Under the pieces are notes generated by a model. That model saw only the letters and a list, made by a program, of their open reading frames with translations. It was not told the DNA's origin and did not search any database. The translations under genes were made by a program, and so were the position numbers. Shown one piece after another: positions 1 to 12,095 of a stretch of DNA of 64,000 bases (position 1 is the first letter of the stretch; every line of letters starts with the position of its first letter). Source of the stretch: Limnephilus marmoratus (taxonomy: Eukaryota > Arthropoda > Insecta > Trichoptera > Limnephilidae); contig OU862930.1 in assembly GCA_917880885.1 (NCBI GenBank), positions 30,634,040 through 30,698,039 on the forward strand, in the 5' to 3' direction.

Positions 1-758
1 TTGATCCGATATATCGATACAAAATATCCAATATCGAAAATTGTATCAAAAACGATATTTTTTTAAATTTATGTATTTAAAGTCACTAGAATCCAAAACC
101 TGAAAACCGTACAGGAACTAAAGGAAAAAGTAACTGTATTGGGTCATGACATCTGGCGGTTGAAATTTTAATTATTAATAGCTACAAATCTATTGTCTTT
201 GCATTAGTATTTGTGATCACCAATACTATCCCATATGTGTAGGTACATACATAGAAATGTATGCTATTTTTCGCCATTTTTTTCTAAGCCACTCCTGTGT
301 GTTGGTTCCCAATTGTCTATGATTATTGACTATACCTTGTTCCAAACACAAAGTCCTTTTTGACAGATTAATACGCCAATAGAATGTTACTGAGACGCAT
401 ACAAACTTTGTATGGGTCTCAGTTTACATATAAGTTAGAAGACAGCTTTTTAGTTTTTGATATTTTTGTAATTATTACGTAATAAAAATGAATACTTCAT
501 AATACTTAAAAATGAATAAAATACCTTCATTTTTATTGAGATTTTTGTACATTAAAAAAGCACATTGTGTACAAAAATTACTATTGACAATATCGAGCTG
601 AATACACTATTATTTTAAAAACGCAAAATCTCTTGAAAATTTGACCGATATATCGATTTATCGATATTTTTTCCTCGATATATCGACGTCGATATTGATA
701 TTTTAATAAATATCGATACATCGATATATCGATATTTTTTTCACTTTCGACATCCCTG
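1..758. mobile_element. hAT-like element, right end (left end outside window)
   Basis: The stretch ends at 742-758 with CACTTTCGACATCCCTG, the inverse of a CAGGGATG-type hAT terminus. Both visible ends (1-60 and 648-740) are rich in overlapping TATCGATA/ATCGATAT motifs, as expected of subterminal repeats. It abuts the copia coding fragment at 762, so it probably inserted into that element; the other half of the copia gene and the left terminus lie before the window. No coding sequence is visible in it. Confidence 0.5.
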
Positions 759-761
759 GTT

Positions 762-941
762 CATACACGGATTACACATATAGATATTAGACACCATTAT
801 GTAAGACAAATTGTAAAGGACAAAATCATTGATTTAGAATACTTGCCTACTGAACATATGTCTGCAGATGTTTTAACCAAACCTTTGTGTAAAGATAAAC
901 ATTTGAATTGTGTTTCTAATCTTGGTTTACAGACTGTTTAG
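762..941 (+). pseudogene. Ty1/copia pol, C-terminal RNase H end
   Basis: This open frame of about 59 codons reads into the hallmark end of copia polyproteins: HIDIRHHYVRQ at the start, EYLPTEHMSADVLTKPL in the middle, then a TAG stop at 939-941. In the family this is the last part of the RNase H domain of the gag-pol polyprotein. The rest of pol is absent, cut off at the hAT-like terminus ending at 758. What remains is a 3' relic, clear in identity because the PTxxMxADxLTKPL signature is diagnostic. Confidence 0.85.
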
Positions 942-1240
942 TTTAAGGGCAGGTGTTTAGTTTAAGGGCAGGTGTTTATTTACGCACCAGATTTAAATGT
1001 CCGGGTTAAATTTTCCCCACAGGAAAAACTAAGCCCTTTGTTAGAATAATAAATTCGTATAAACCAAACAGTCCTTTGTATCAGACGATTGCCGGTAGAT
1101 GGCGACACTATCTAAGCTACCTGTCACTTCTTGGTCGGCTATACTTTGTCAATGTCGTGTACCCAATTCATTACAATAAAACTCACTTATAATATTTAAT
1201 CCTGATTTATTTTGCTCTCTATCCTTCAACTTCCCCAAAT
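942..1240 (+). repeat. Copia 3' polypurine tract and probable LTR
   Basis: Immediately after the copia stop there is a purine tract (AAGGGCAGG) followed by TGTTTA, and the whole 19-bp unit is repeated twice in tandem (941-979). The sequence that follows looks like an LTR, with an AATAAA near 1157. The right boundary is not defined because no second LTR is in the window. Confidence 0.5.
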
Positions 1241-1552
1241 GATCATCTAGTCAACCCACGCTATGCAATTGCACTGTGTAAGTATTATTAATGCAAAACA
1301 ATACAAGAACAACATGTCAACCTACTAGAGACCAAATGGGAAAATAATTCACCGACTCCAGATATTTTCATATCAGAGGGTTCGGCTCTGTGGAATTCCT
1401 AATTGAACCTATAAATCCTACTGATCCCTCAATATAAATATTTAAAAAATCTTTTGTAATCCTACATGTATTTAAAATTACTGATTTTTGCATTTTTATA
1501 TAGGTACAAATTCTTTGACAAATCTAATATGCTTAAATTTTTAATTAGATTC
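1241..1552. other. AT-rich stretch without recognised features
   Basis: I see no coding signature or repeat boundary here. It may contain the 3' untranslated end of the minus-strand LINE that begins at 1553. Confidence 0.4.
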
Positions 1553-2854
1553 CTAGGTATTAGGCCTAAATATAAAATAATGGTAATATTTTATAAATGG
1601 TAATATTTTTATAGTCCGAGAATGCCAAATTCTTTTAATCTCATTTCCTAAATCTGTGTATTTTCTTATATTTTCAGAAACAGTTTTTTTAATTTTACAG
1701 GAATTTGGAATAGCTACGTCAAGGATATAAGTTATTTTTTTTAATTTTGACATGTAAAACTATATCGTCTATTATGACTTATTGTTCTATCTGTTAGTAT
1801 AGTTTTATCATAATATATTTAATAAAATTCATTTTCTAAAAATGAATTCGGTTCATATTCATAATATGGTACTATATTACGGCAGTCAATCAAGTTATGT
1901 TTAATTACCAAACTTTGGGGAATTATTTTTAAAACCTGATTGTGCCTAAATGTATACTCATACGGCGCTAATACAGAACATCCCGATATAATATGTTCTA
2001 TAGTTTCCGGAAAAGCCAAACATTTTTTAAATAAATCATCGATTTGATTTATATCTTTGACTATATGCTTCCTATAATTTTTAGTATTAATTACTCTATC
2101 TTGAATAGCAAGCATAAATCCTTCTATTTATGCGTTCAACTCTCCAATACTCAACCATTTGTTTGACGAAAGTTTGTCAACATACGTTTGGTTGAGATAA
2201 TTGAAGTGTTTTGCATGAATAATTTTATTTGACCAGGAATCTAATAACTCCTGGTTAGTATTTATAAGAATGTTGGCATTTTCGTCATATAAATTTAAAG
2301 GTGTAATGTTTCTATCTGCCTTGCAAATTATTTTGTGCATTTCTGAGCTATTAACTTTCCTATGGAAAAAAATTCTAAGCTTTTCTACCTGATTGTGTTT
2401 CAAAGATGTTATTTCGACTACACCTCTACCTCCTAAATTTCTAGGTAAATTAATTCGTTCTATAGCTGAATTTGGATGATGGCAATTAAACTTTGTTAAC
2501 GTAGTTCTAATTAATCGTTCTAAACTATCTAAATCTATATTGGACCATTTAATTATGCCAAATGAGTACGTCAATAGAGGTTTTGCCCAAGTATTTATTG
2601 CTTTTACTAAATTTTTAGCAGATAGATTGCATTTTAAAATTTTTCTGATCCTAGTTTGAAATTTAATCATAATAATCATTTTTAATACTAGTAAGTGTGA
2701 TCTAATCTATTCGATTGCGGGTATCCTAAATATTTATAAACCTCAACCCCTTTCATACTTTTAATTATGAAAATTCTAAGTATACCCTCGTCTCCTTTTA
2801 CAATTTTGCCTTTTTTCTATATGAATCGTTTTACATTTATCTAAACCAAAAGTC
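1553..2854 (-). pseudogene. Restriction-like-endonuclease LINE, RT C-terminus and endonuclease
   Basis: Read on the minus strand, this is the downstream half of a non-LTR reverse transcriptase. It starts near 2854 with FGLDKCKTIHIE, passes a frameshift, then VYKYLGYPQS, INTWAKPLLTYSFGIIKW (2128-2679), an in-frame stop at 2125-2127, a region with IEHIISGC and RHNQV (1819-2115), and ends with TYILDVAIPN (1553-1753). The last motif matches the restriction-like endonuclease block (PD...D) of R2/R4-type LINEs, but the PD step is damaged. The upstream half is at 6722-7180; a CR1-like LINE inserted between them. Several frameshifts and stops show it is dead. Confidence 0.7.
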
Positions 2855-3156
2855 ATTTTATTTTATTTTATTTTATTTATTATGGAAAATCAACAGATAT
2901 TATACACTTATAATAATAACATTTATAATAGGTATACATTATATCCAATGACAGATTTTCACATAATTAAAATTATAATTAAAAAGTAATACAAAAAAGT
3001 AAGGGTCATTTACCCGTAAGAACTTAACAAAAATATAAAAAATATGAAAATTATTTAAAAAAAAGATTTAAAAACACAATATACCTAAACTATAATAATC
3101 TGCTTACTAAATTACATGAAGTATTCGGAGTCAGAAATCTGTTCTAACTTCTCACT

Positions 3157-5505
3157 CAGTGGCGTAGCGTGGGGGGGGGCGGGGGGGGGGGGGGGGGGGC
3201 GGCCCGCCCCGGGCGGCACTTTTAAGGGGGGCGGCAAATTTTCACAATAAATAATAACATTACCTTGGAAAAATTTAAACCATTTCAAATCATTATTTGA
3301 ACATGTTCTACGATCCTTTCGTTTACGAATCCAACTCTTTTTTTTAATTCATTAAAAATATCAACAACTATATTTTTTTAAGCTGCAAATTTCGCAATTC
3401 GTAGGAAAACCGTACGCGTATTATGAGAGTAATATTAATTAAAGCCGATAACTCGCAAACAGATTCACTCTTAATTAAAACCAGAAATGTGTTCAGAATG
3501 TATTAACGAATGAATTTCAGTTGTGTTCATCTGCTGATACATTTCAAAAGAGACCATTATTTTATTCGAAGTGCAGTTATGAAATTCTGGTTGTAGACTA
3601 TGTATGTGCTGCCAGAATCAAAGAGAAACCATTTTCATTTTCTGAGTGTAGTTTTAATTCGGCAAATACAGATTTAATTAAACCCGTCTAATCACTAAAT
3701 TGTGAAATTATATCCCACACATTTAATTTTAAATAAATTTGTGACTGCGATAAAAAATTAAGATACAGTTTTATAACATTTTTTTAAGTAAAGGAATCTG
3801 AATTTAAAATTTTAAGTTTATTCTATTTTAGGTACCTACTTTAATTCGAATATTCGCAGGCGTGTATTTGTGAGCCAATTCACATTTCCAAAATGAAAAT
3901 TTTAATGTTTAGAAACAATAATGTTCTAATTAGCACGTCGGAAAAATTACTTTATCTAGATTTTAGAACAGTTTTGTTTTAATAAAAAGGAACATTGCAC
4001 GGGAAGAACCGGAAATTTTGTTCGCAAATATTGACAGGCAAAAGTTTATAGATATTTTTTTCTTATTATTCGAAGGGTTAAACCAGTTTTCAGGATGTAA
4101 AATTCCATTTGAGAATTCATCTGGTGATACAATTCAAAGAAAAACATTATCTTATTCGAAGTTCAGTTATTAAATTCTAGTTGCAGACTCTGTATGTGCT
4201 GCCAGAATCAAATAAAAACCATATTCGTGTTTTGAGTGTACTTTTAATACGCCGCATATAGACTTACATAAATCAAACCAATTTTGTGTTGAGAATGTAA
4301 ATTTCCAGTTGTGGATTCATCTGTTGACAAACTTCGAAGGAAAACATCTTCTTATTCGAAGTTCAGTTATAATATTCTATTTGCAGACTATGTATGTGCT
4401 GCCAGAATCAAAGAAAAAACATTTTCATGTTCTGAGTGTAGTTTTAATTCACCGCATACAAACTGGTTTTGTGTTCAGAACACAACGATACATTATATAA
4501 CGAGTTGCAGATTCATCCTGCATCGAGTGAAGCTTTACATTTGTGTTACATAATGCTGTAAAATTCTGAGAAAATGATTGTTGCGTGTAACTATTGTTTG
4601 GGGACTCTAACACAGTAACAATCAATCAACTTTGGAGTAGAATTTATAAACATGATTTTCGATGAAAGAATACTGGTCAAATGTGATTATTAAAAAATCC
4701 GGCTCGTATATAAATATGTCGTAATCAAAAAATAGGATTTACAGATACAACCCCCCCCCCCCCCGCTTGAAGTACCCAAATAAGGGGGCGGCGAAATTTT
4801 CCTCCGCCCCGATGTTTTGAGTGTAGTTTTAATTCACCACAAACAGATTTAATTAAAACCAGTTTTGTGTTCAGAATGTAAATGCCGGCAGAATCAAAGA
4901 AAAACCCTTTTCATGTTTTGAGTGTAGTTTTAATTCACCGCGTACAGATTTAATTAATACCAGTTTTATGTTCAGAATGTAATTGCCAGCAGAATAAAAG
5001 ACAAACCATTTTCATGTTCTGAGTGTAGTTTTAATTCACCACATACAGATGTAATTAAAACCAGTTTTGTGTTCTGAATATAAGTGCCGCTAGTATCAAA
5101 GAAAAACCATTTTATGTTCTGAGTGTAGTTTTGATAAACCGCATATTTATTTTAATTTAAACCAGTTTTGTGTAATCAATATATCAATAAGTTGCCGATT
5201 CATCGTGTACCGAGTGAAGCTTTGCATTTAAGTTGCATTCCATACGTATGCGTGATAAAAATGCGAAATTCTATTACAAGCATACCATTTTCGATTTCTG
5301 AGAGCAGTTATATATAAATTTGTAGTAGAATTCATAAGCATGATTTTATTGGAAGAGTACTCGGCACATGGGATTAAAAAGTAGGATATCTACCCCCCCC
5401 CCCCAGCGCTTGAAAATCTGCGGAAAAAGTACCTGTAGAAGTTAGGGGGGGGGGCGGCAAAATTTTCCTCCGCCCCGGGCGGCCGAAACCCACGCTACGC
5501 CACTG
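3157..5505 (+). mobile_element. Non-autonomous hAT-like element carrying zinc-finger-like repeats, copy 1
   Basis: The termini are CAGTGGCGTAGCGTGGG (3157) and its inverse ending at 5505. The 8-bp duplication TTCTCACT is perfect on both sides (3149-3156 and 5506-5513). CAGTG termini with 8-bp duplications are the hAT pattern. Long G or C runs lie next to both ends (3170-3200, 5395-5455), and an internal copy of the right end occurs at about 4740-4810, so the element seems to have been partly duplicated in tandem. No transposase is present. The interior is made of decayed zinc-finger-like units. A second copy is at 9043-12095. Confidence 0.85.
3590..5160 (+). repeat. Array of about seven degenerate C2H2 zinc-finger-like units
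   Basis: Seven copies of a unit centred on GAGTGTAGTTTTAATTC occur at about 3646, 4230, 4433, 4819, 4919, 5021 and 5121; the last four are spaced almost exactly 100 bp apart. In one frame the unit reads ARIKEKPFSCSECSFNS, matching the C2H2 finger linker plus the CxxC-F half of a finger. The histidine half is decayed and units end in stops. The longest open stretch is 4311-4553. It looks like a captured, amplified and now broken zinc-finger exon. Confidence 0.6.
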
Positions 5506-5513
5506 TTCTCACT

Positions 5514-6713
5514 CCACAACAACAATAATAATAATATGTACGTTGTACAAATTGTACATACCTACAACTCAAGAGTGAATACAATAGTGTCGAATGACAA
5601 GTATGTAATTGGAAAGGATTCACAGCAATAACATGGTAACTTGCAATACGGTCAAAAAAATATTTAATGTTGGCTATGACATACTTTTTTAAGGTACTTA
5701 AATTACATGAGAATATGTTTATATTATTAAAATTCTTATCAAAAACATTGCATGCTCTGAATATAAAAGCATTTTGTCTGAGATTAGTAGAACATTTTTG
5801 AAGTTGAAAAAGAGATTTTTCTCTGGTTCTAACACCTGGGACTCTAAAATTAATCTCAGCCAAAAGGGGCGAACAATCAAAAAAACCATTGATAATTTTA
5901 TGAAGATATATTATATCTGCACAGTCTCTTCTAATTTTTAATGGTTTAAGTCCATAAAGGTCCAGCGAGCTGTTTATGTCACGATAACCCATATTAAACT
6001 TGAAATTTAAATGATGGACAAATTTTCTTTGGATGGCTTCAATGTGTTTAATATAAAATTTATATTGAAGATTCCAAATCTGAGAAGCAAATTCAAGATG
6101 ACTGCGAACATATGAAAAATACAATATTTTAAGTGTTTGAATGTTCTTGAATTCTTTTCCAATACGAAATAAGAATCCTAACATTCTAAGGGCTTTCTTC
6201 ACAGTCATGTTAATATATGCCTCTAATGTGAGTTTACTATCAAGTAGAACACCTAGATCACGAATTTGAGTAACCCTTTTGAGTGATTGGTTCGCTATAA
6301 GGTAGTTATGGTCAAATTTTATTTTATTTCTAGTGAAGGTTATCACATAACATTTAGAAGTGTTCATGTTGAGATGATTAATTATACAGTAGTCATTAAG
6401 TCTATAAAGATCTTCCTGTAATTTAATGCAGTCGATGATATAGTTAATCGGAAGATATATTTTCATATCATCAGCGAATAGTAGAACTTTTGCATAATGA
6501 AAGCATTTTATAATGTCGTTGATGAAAATTGTAAATAGTAACGGTCCCAGGTGAAATCCTTGGGGTACACCGGAAGGTATATTTACGAACTCAGAGATGA
6601 AACCATTAATTGTTACTCCTTGAGTGCGCCCATCAAGATAAGAGACTAACCATTGATACAAATCCCCGTGAATTCCCAAAGCCAGTAATTTGGATAAAAG
6701 AAGATTGTGATCA
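5514..6713 (-). pseudogene. CR1-like reverse transcriptase, C-terminal two thirds
   Basis: A long open frame (about 400 codons) carries RT motifs in the family order: DHNLLLSKL near the start, SGVPQGFHLGPLLFTIFIND, LLFADDMKIYL with the catalytic FADD intact, then LGVLLDSKLTL and the C-terminal thumb region. No endonuclease or ORF1 is present. The frame runs on into the terminus of the neighbouring hAT-like element, so its natural stop is not visible. The frame is open but lacks the N-terminal half of ORF2, so it is not a working gene. Confidence 0.8.
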
Positions 6714-6721
6714 ATTTTATT

Positions 6722-7180
6722 ATCATCTGAAAAAATTTTAACTACCTTAATCATTTTTTCTAAATTGGATTCAGAATTTGAAAATAATTTTATTCCATTC
6801 ATATATAATAGATGTGAAACTATACTACTCTCTCTTGTATTGCCCTTAATTTTTATTCCAAACTTGCTTTTAATTAACATTTTAGATAGAGGATTCAATG
6901 CTAAGCAAAACAAAAGTAGACTCAATGAATCTCCTTGAAAAATCCCTCTTTTTATTGAAATGCCCGGTACTACTATTTTCTTACCTTTTAAATTAATAAG
7001 TAAATCTGTATTCCAAAAGGACATAATATCAATAATACATATGTTATAGCTATTGTTGTGTATTTTTGTATTATGGTTCTAAATTTCAATTTGTCATTAT
7101 TTTGTTGGTCAATGACACACATATTATTAACACAATCATTAATGAATTTATAAAGATTGTTTATAACTCTAATAAACAAA
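6722..7180 (-). pseudogene. Restriction-like-endonuclease LINE, upstream RT half
   Basis: On the minus strand this encodes an RT palm region: FWNTDLLINLKGKK, GIFQGDSLSLLLFCLALNPL, then SHLLYMNGIKLF. In related elements the last motif carries the YxDD catalytic pair; here it reads YMNG, so both aspartates are lost. The frame continues in sense into the piece at 2854, with the ATTTTATT target duplication (2855-2862, 6714-6721) marking where the CR1-like LINE entered. The 63-codon frame just upstream (6988-7179) overlaps it in another frame and marks a frameshift. Confidence 0.65.
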
Positions 7181-8975
7181 AATAAAAAATTTATAAAAAT
7201 AACTAAAAACTAGGTACTTCTCAGTTTACTCTTGATAAAGTTCATGCTTGAACGCATGAATATGAAGAACGATTATGTTCGCATGAATATGTAGAAAGGG
7301 AAAGAACACTATTTCAGGCGTTGAAGATGACCATGTTTTCTTCATTCTCCAGATATTTCAAAGCAGACCACTTGTGTTGTGAACTTAGCTCAAATTTCTT
7401 CTTACAAAACACAAAGACGTTTAAATTTAGAGCTCGATATTTCCTTGTTTTTTAAATCCAATAATTGTATTTCGGTGCCAATGTCAATGTAGAAAGGAGA
7501 AAATTCAAAACTATTAACGAAGCATTAAGAGGGTGTTTGACCAAAGTTAAGATAACTCTGCTGTTTTTAATTTCCTGAAACCTGCTGAGAAACGCTTCCC
7601 TCATATTTAAAATGATTGTTTTGAAATAATGTTTGTCAATTAAGGAATTATTTTCTAGGCGATAGTTCAGCAGATTTGGAAAGTGAAACTAAGTTTCCCT
7701 TTCAAAATTTTGAGTAAAAAGGGATAATTTGTTTTCGAATGAAATGACTTCTTCTAACAACGAAAAATGTGTGTTTCCTATCCCTTCACGTAACGTCTTC
7801 CACGAAATAAAATGTTTGGTCCTTGGAAATTGGCGCCAGAACCGCACTTAAGGGGCCAAAGGGCCGCATGCGGATCCGGAGCCGCACTCTGCCGACCTTT
7901 GGTCTTAACCGATAACTGCTAGTTTCGAGCAAGAAAAAAAATTGTGATTGATTTTGTGAAATTGCAATTCAATTCGTAATGCACGGACCAAAAAAAGTAT
8001 CTTGTTAAAGTCACTTCCAGAAAAGGCGACAAAATACGAAAACATTTATTCTGCAAAGTTAGTTCGCACGTACTTCTTTAAATCTATTATTTGAGAAGAC
8101 GAATAGCTGCTCTAAGATCATAATAAAGGGTTTTCTCAACAGTAAGTCAGCAGGTGGCTCGTTAAATTGCCCATTCGAGGACATGAATAAATGTACTCGG
8201 AACAAGAAAAATAAATTTTGTTAACCGTGGGTCAGCATGTGTGTTCACGCCTTTATTGTTACATGTGGTTCTTTCTAACATACCTATTGTATGCCCTCTG
8301 CCATAATTTGTTCAGTTGAATTCACCTCGCCGCAAAGGACACAAGTTCTAAACCAGCACCGCTTTTACAGTTGTAATAATCAAACCGCAAACAGAACTTT
8401 TAAACCGCAGCTATTCGCAAATACCATCGCCACGCGTCACCTATTCTCGCTTATTATTTTGCGATCAAACGTTCATTCCTAATCGAAATTCCCATCCAAA
8501 ATCTCTCCAAACTAACATACCTACCTTTCCAGTGAACACTGAACGAAGAGGGAAGCAGTCTGGGTAAGTGCGATTAAAACATAATAAAATATGTACTTAG
8601 ATAAGAAACGCATACAGTCCACAACATCTAGCAACAGTTGATCCCTCGATCCATTGAGAGGTAAAATTTGCTACCCGCCGCAACATTTGGCCATTCGAGC
8701 CGCATAACATCGATGTATTTATTTTATTACATTTACGGAAGGATTCAATGAGCAATATTCGTTTGAAATCATTATTTAAACACCTACCCGCAATTTGAGA
8801 TTGGAAGTGTCATGTTGTCATATCTACCCGCCACTTGAATTTATTTACTTGCCCGCTTGCCATAAAATTGTCACAAACATACAATTATTATTTATCCTTT
8901 CGATTTTATTGTGGCATAGTTAACTACTATTGCTAAATACTGGAATAGTCACATATATCTACATAGATTCAAACG
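7181..8975. other. 1.8 kb without recognised genes
   Basis: Only short frames occur, none with a known motif. There are GC-richer patches near 7830-7900. I can find no terminal repeats or coding signature that would classify it. Confidence 0.4.
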
Positions 8976-9042
8976 TACTTACGCAGAGCCGGTTTTAGCA
9001 CTACCAGCGCCCTGGGGCGAAATTTCCACGGCGCCCCCTAAG

Positions 9043-12000
9043 CAGTGGCGTAGCTTGTGTTTCGGCCACCCGAAAACCCGAGAAAAATTTTGCCCCCTCC
9101 CTCCCCCCTAACTTCTACAGGTGCTCCTTCCGTAGATTTTCAAGCACTGACCGGGAGGAGGGGGGGGGGGGGGGGAGGAGTAAGTATCCTATTTTTTTAT
9201 GCTAATTTTTATAACCCCATGTGCCGAGTACTCTTTCAATAAAATCATGCTTATAAATTCTACTACAAATTTATATATAACTGCTCTCAGAAATCGAGTA
9301 TTGTATGCCTGTAATAGAATTCAGAACATCGGGGCGGAGGAAAATTTCGCTGCCCCCTTATAAGGGTATTTAAAGCGGCGGGGGGGGGGGTTGTATATGA
9401 AAATTCTGTTTTATTTTTATTTTGACCTATTTATATACGAGCTGGATTTTTTTTAATAATCACATTTGACGAGTATTCTTTCAACGAAAATCATGTTTAT
9501 AAATTCTACTCCTTAGTTGATTGATTGAAATCGCGTTAGAGTCCCTAAATAATAGTAACACACGCAACAATCAATTTCTCAGAATTTTACAGAATTATGT
9601 AACTCAAATGTAAAGCTTCACTTGATGCACGATGCATCTGCAACTCGTTATTTAATGTATATACAATGATACATTAAATAACGAACACAAAACCCGTTTG
9701 TATGCGGTGAATTAAAACTACACTCAGAACACGAAAATAGTTTTTCTTTGTTTCTGGCATTAAATAGTCTGCAACTGAAGTTTTATAACTGCACATCGAA
9801 GAACAGAATGTTTACTTTCGAAATGTGTCAGCAGATGAAACCAACTGGAATTTGAAATTCTGTATTGGTTAAAATTAAATCTCTACCTTGCGAATTAAAA
9901 CTACACTCGGAACATGAAAATGGTTTTTCTTTGATTCTGGCAGCACATACATAGTCTGCAAAAAATAGAATATTATATCTTAATAAGAGGGTGTTTTCCT
10001 TCGAAATGTATCGACAGATGAATCCAACAAATTTACATTCTCAACACAAAATTGGTTTGAATTAAGTCTGTATGCGGCGAATTAAAAGTACACTCAGAAC
10101 ATGAATATGGTTTTTCTTTGATTCTGGCAGCACATACCGAGTCTGCAACTAGAATTTTATAACTGAAATTCGAATAAGATAATGATTTAGTTTGAATTGT
10201 GACAGCAGATGAATCCTCAAATGGAATTTTACATTCTGAAAACTGGTTTAACCCTTCGAATAATTAGAACCAAATATTTTTAAACTTTGTCCTGTCACTG
10301 TTTGCGCACAAAATTTCCGGTTCTTCCCATGCATTTTAAAGTTCCTTTTTTGCTTTTTTTATTCTTTTGCAAAAAACAAAATTGTTCTAAAATCTAGATA
10401 AAGTAATTTTTCCGACGTGCTTATTAACACATTATTGTTTCTAAATATAAAAATTTTGGCATTGGAAATGTGAATTGGCTCAAAAGTACACGTCTCTGAA
10501 TATTCGAATTAAAGTACCTAAAATAAAATTAACCTTAAAATTTGAAATACAGATTTCTTTTCTTAAAAATGTAATAAAACTGTATCTTAACTTTTTATAG
10601 CAATCACAAATTTATTTTAAAAATAAATATATCTTAAAAATAAATGTGTGGGATATAATTTTATTTTAAAATTAAATGTGTGGGAAAATTTGCGTCTCCT
10701 GCGATTAGACGGGTTAAATTAAATCTGTATTTGGCAAATTAAAACTACACTCTGAATATGAAAATGGTTTCTCTTTGATTCTGGCAGCACATACATAGTC
10801 TGCAAATAGAATTTTATATCTGCACTTCTAATAAAATAATGATATTGTCGCGTACCTCAGCGGAAGTACCCACATTCTGCACCAAGACTAGCTCAGATAG
10901 GTCGGCGGAACAGGAGGGGCTCTCAGCAATGAAGGTCGTAGGTAGCTAAAGGGGCCAAAAAGAGGGGGGGGTACATAGAACACGCCAACTCTGCACATGC
11001 CTCGTCAAATAAAAGATTGTCTAAGGTGAACATTACTTGTATTGCCGGGATCACACAAATACAGCAAGAAGTTCATTTACAATAATTAATCAACACAGGT
11101 GAACTAGATTAACTGCGCATGGTAGCGCATACAAATCTCTCTCAACACGTGTCTGCTCCGGGGGTCGGTTATGGTTTCGCGAGGTATGGAAGGACACAAC
11201 AAAAATAAGGGTAAGAGTCGTTACTCACAGGTACCAGGCGGCAGCCGGAGAGGCGTCCCAGGAGTCGCTAGCCTGGAAGCAAGGCAGGCTATGCCCGACA
11301 GGAAACCCATCGCAAACCAGATAGGTCAGCAGCGGAGAGTAAAACACGGGGGTCAAGCGTGCCGCTGTTCGAGAATTCCGTGGAATGTTCTCGTACGCGC
11401 GAAACACTATCGCAGCGGCGGACACAGGTTGTCGCTAGGGGAGCTCAACGGAGAGTGGCGGTCGTTCGGGAATGTGGCGCGTGGGCCGTTGGGGCGAGGA
11501 GGAAGGGGTACAACCGCACGGGGGGCGGGCGGTGTGTAACTCACGGGCGTAGAATAGTGTGGGAAGTCGCTACATAACAATATCTTTCGAAACGTATCAG
11601 CAGATGAATACACAACTGAAATTCATTCGTTAATACAATCTGAACACAATTCTGGTTTTAATTAAGAGTGAATCTGTTTGCAAGTTTTACCTTTTTGGAC
11701 TTATACAGATATTAAGATGAATTAATTGTTTACGCCCGTATATGAATATGAATAAATAGTTTAGTCTAAATTGCAAAAAGTTGGTCACGTAGTAATCAGC
11801 TTTAATTAGTATCACTCTCATAAGATGCGTTCGGTTTTGCTACGAATCGCGAAATTTGCAGTGTTAAAAAAAATATAATTATTGATATTTTTAATAAATA
11901 ATAAAAAACGAGTTGAAATCGTAAACGAAAGTATCGTAGAACATTTCCAAATAATGATTTGAAATGGTTTAAATTTAAATTTTTCCAAGATAATGTTATT

Positions 12001-12095
12001 ATTTATTGTGAAAATTTACCGCCCCCCCCCCCCATAAAAGTGCCACCCGGGGTGGGCCGCCCCCCTCCCCCCCCCCCTCCCACGCTACCCCACTG
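9043..12095 (-). mobile_element. Non-autonomous hAT-like element with zinc-finger-like repeats, copy 2
   Basis: It belongs to the same family as 3157-5505, in the opposite orientation. CAGTGGCGTAGC begins it at 9043 and the inverse ends it at 12095. An exact 8-bp CCCCTAAG duplication flanks it (9035-9042, 12096-12103). Minus-strand copies of the zinc-finger-like unit are visible at about 9709, 9891, 10076 and 10735. A 734-bp solo LTR lies within it, and without that its length is about 2.3 kb, close to copy 1. Confidence 0.85.
10846..11579. mobile_element. Solo LTR of an unidentified retrotransposon
   Basis: The block starts TGTCGCGTACC and ends CTACATAACA. It is flanked by a 4-bp ATAT duplication (10842-10845, 11580-11583), and the surrounding hAT-like sequence is continuous once it is set aside, compared with copy 1 near 3545-3570. 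It is GC-richer than its surroundings and has an AATAAA near 11012. Overlapping open frames at 11171-11577 are a by-product of the GC content and carry no recognised motif. No internal retroviral region remains, so it is a recombination product. Confidence 0.8.

Larger units (their letters stand above)
2863..6713 (-). mobile_element. 5'-truncated CR1-like LINE, insertion 2
   Basis: This minus-strand element ends at its 3' side in an (AATAA)n-type tail at about 2863-2885. An 8-bp ATTTTATT duplication flanks it (2855-2862 and 6714-6721), although it overlaps the tail and so is partly ambiguous. It starts inside the RT domain, the usual outcome of aborted target-primed reverse transcription. Its 3' region is interrupted by the hAT-like element 3157-5505. 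Confidence 0.75.

Noticed and set aside
8291..8482. Short frame in an otherwise empty region
   Set aside because: No similarity to anything I recognise and no supporting gene structure.
3590..10760. Regular repeats resembling a CRISPR array
   Set aside because: The units are 100-230 bp, diverged and coding-like, inside hAT-like elements in a eukaryotic genome.
11171..11613. Four overlapping open frames on both strands
   Set aside because: They lie within the GC-rich solo LTR 10846-11579 (slightly beyond it) and have no motif; the bias explains them.
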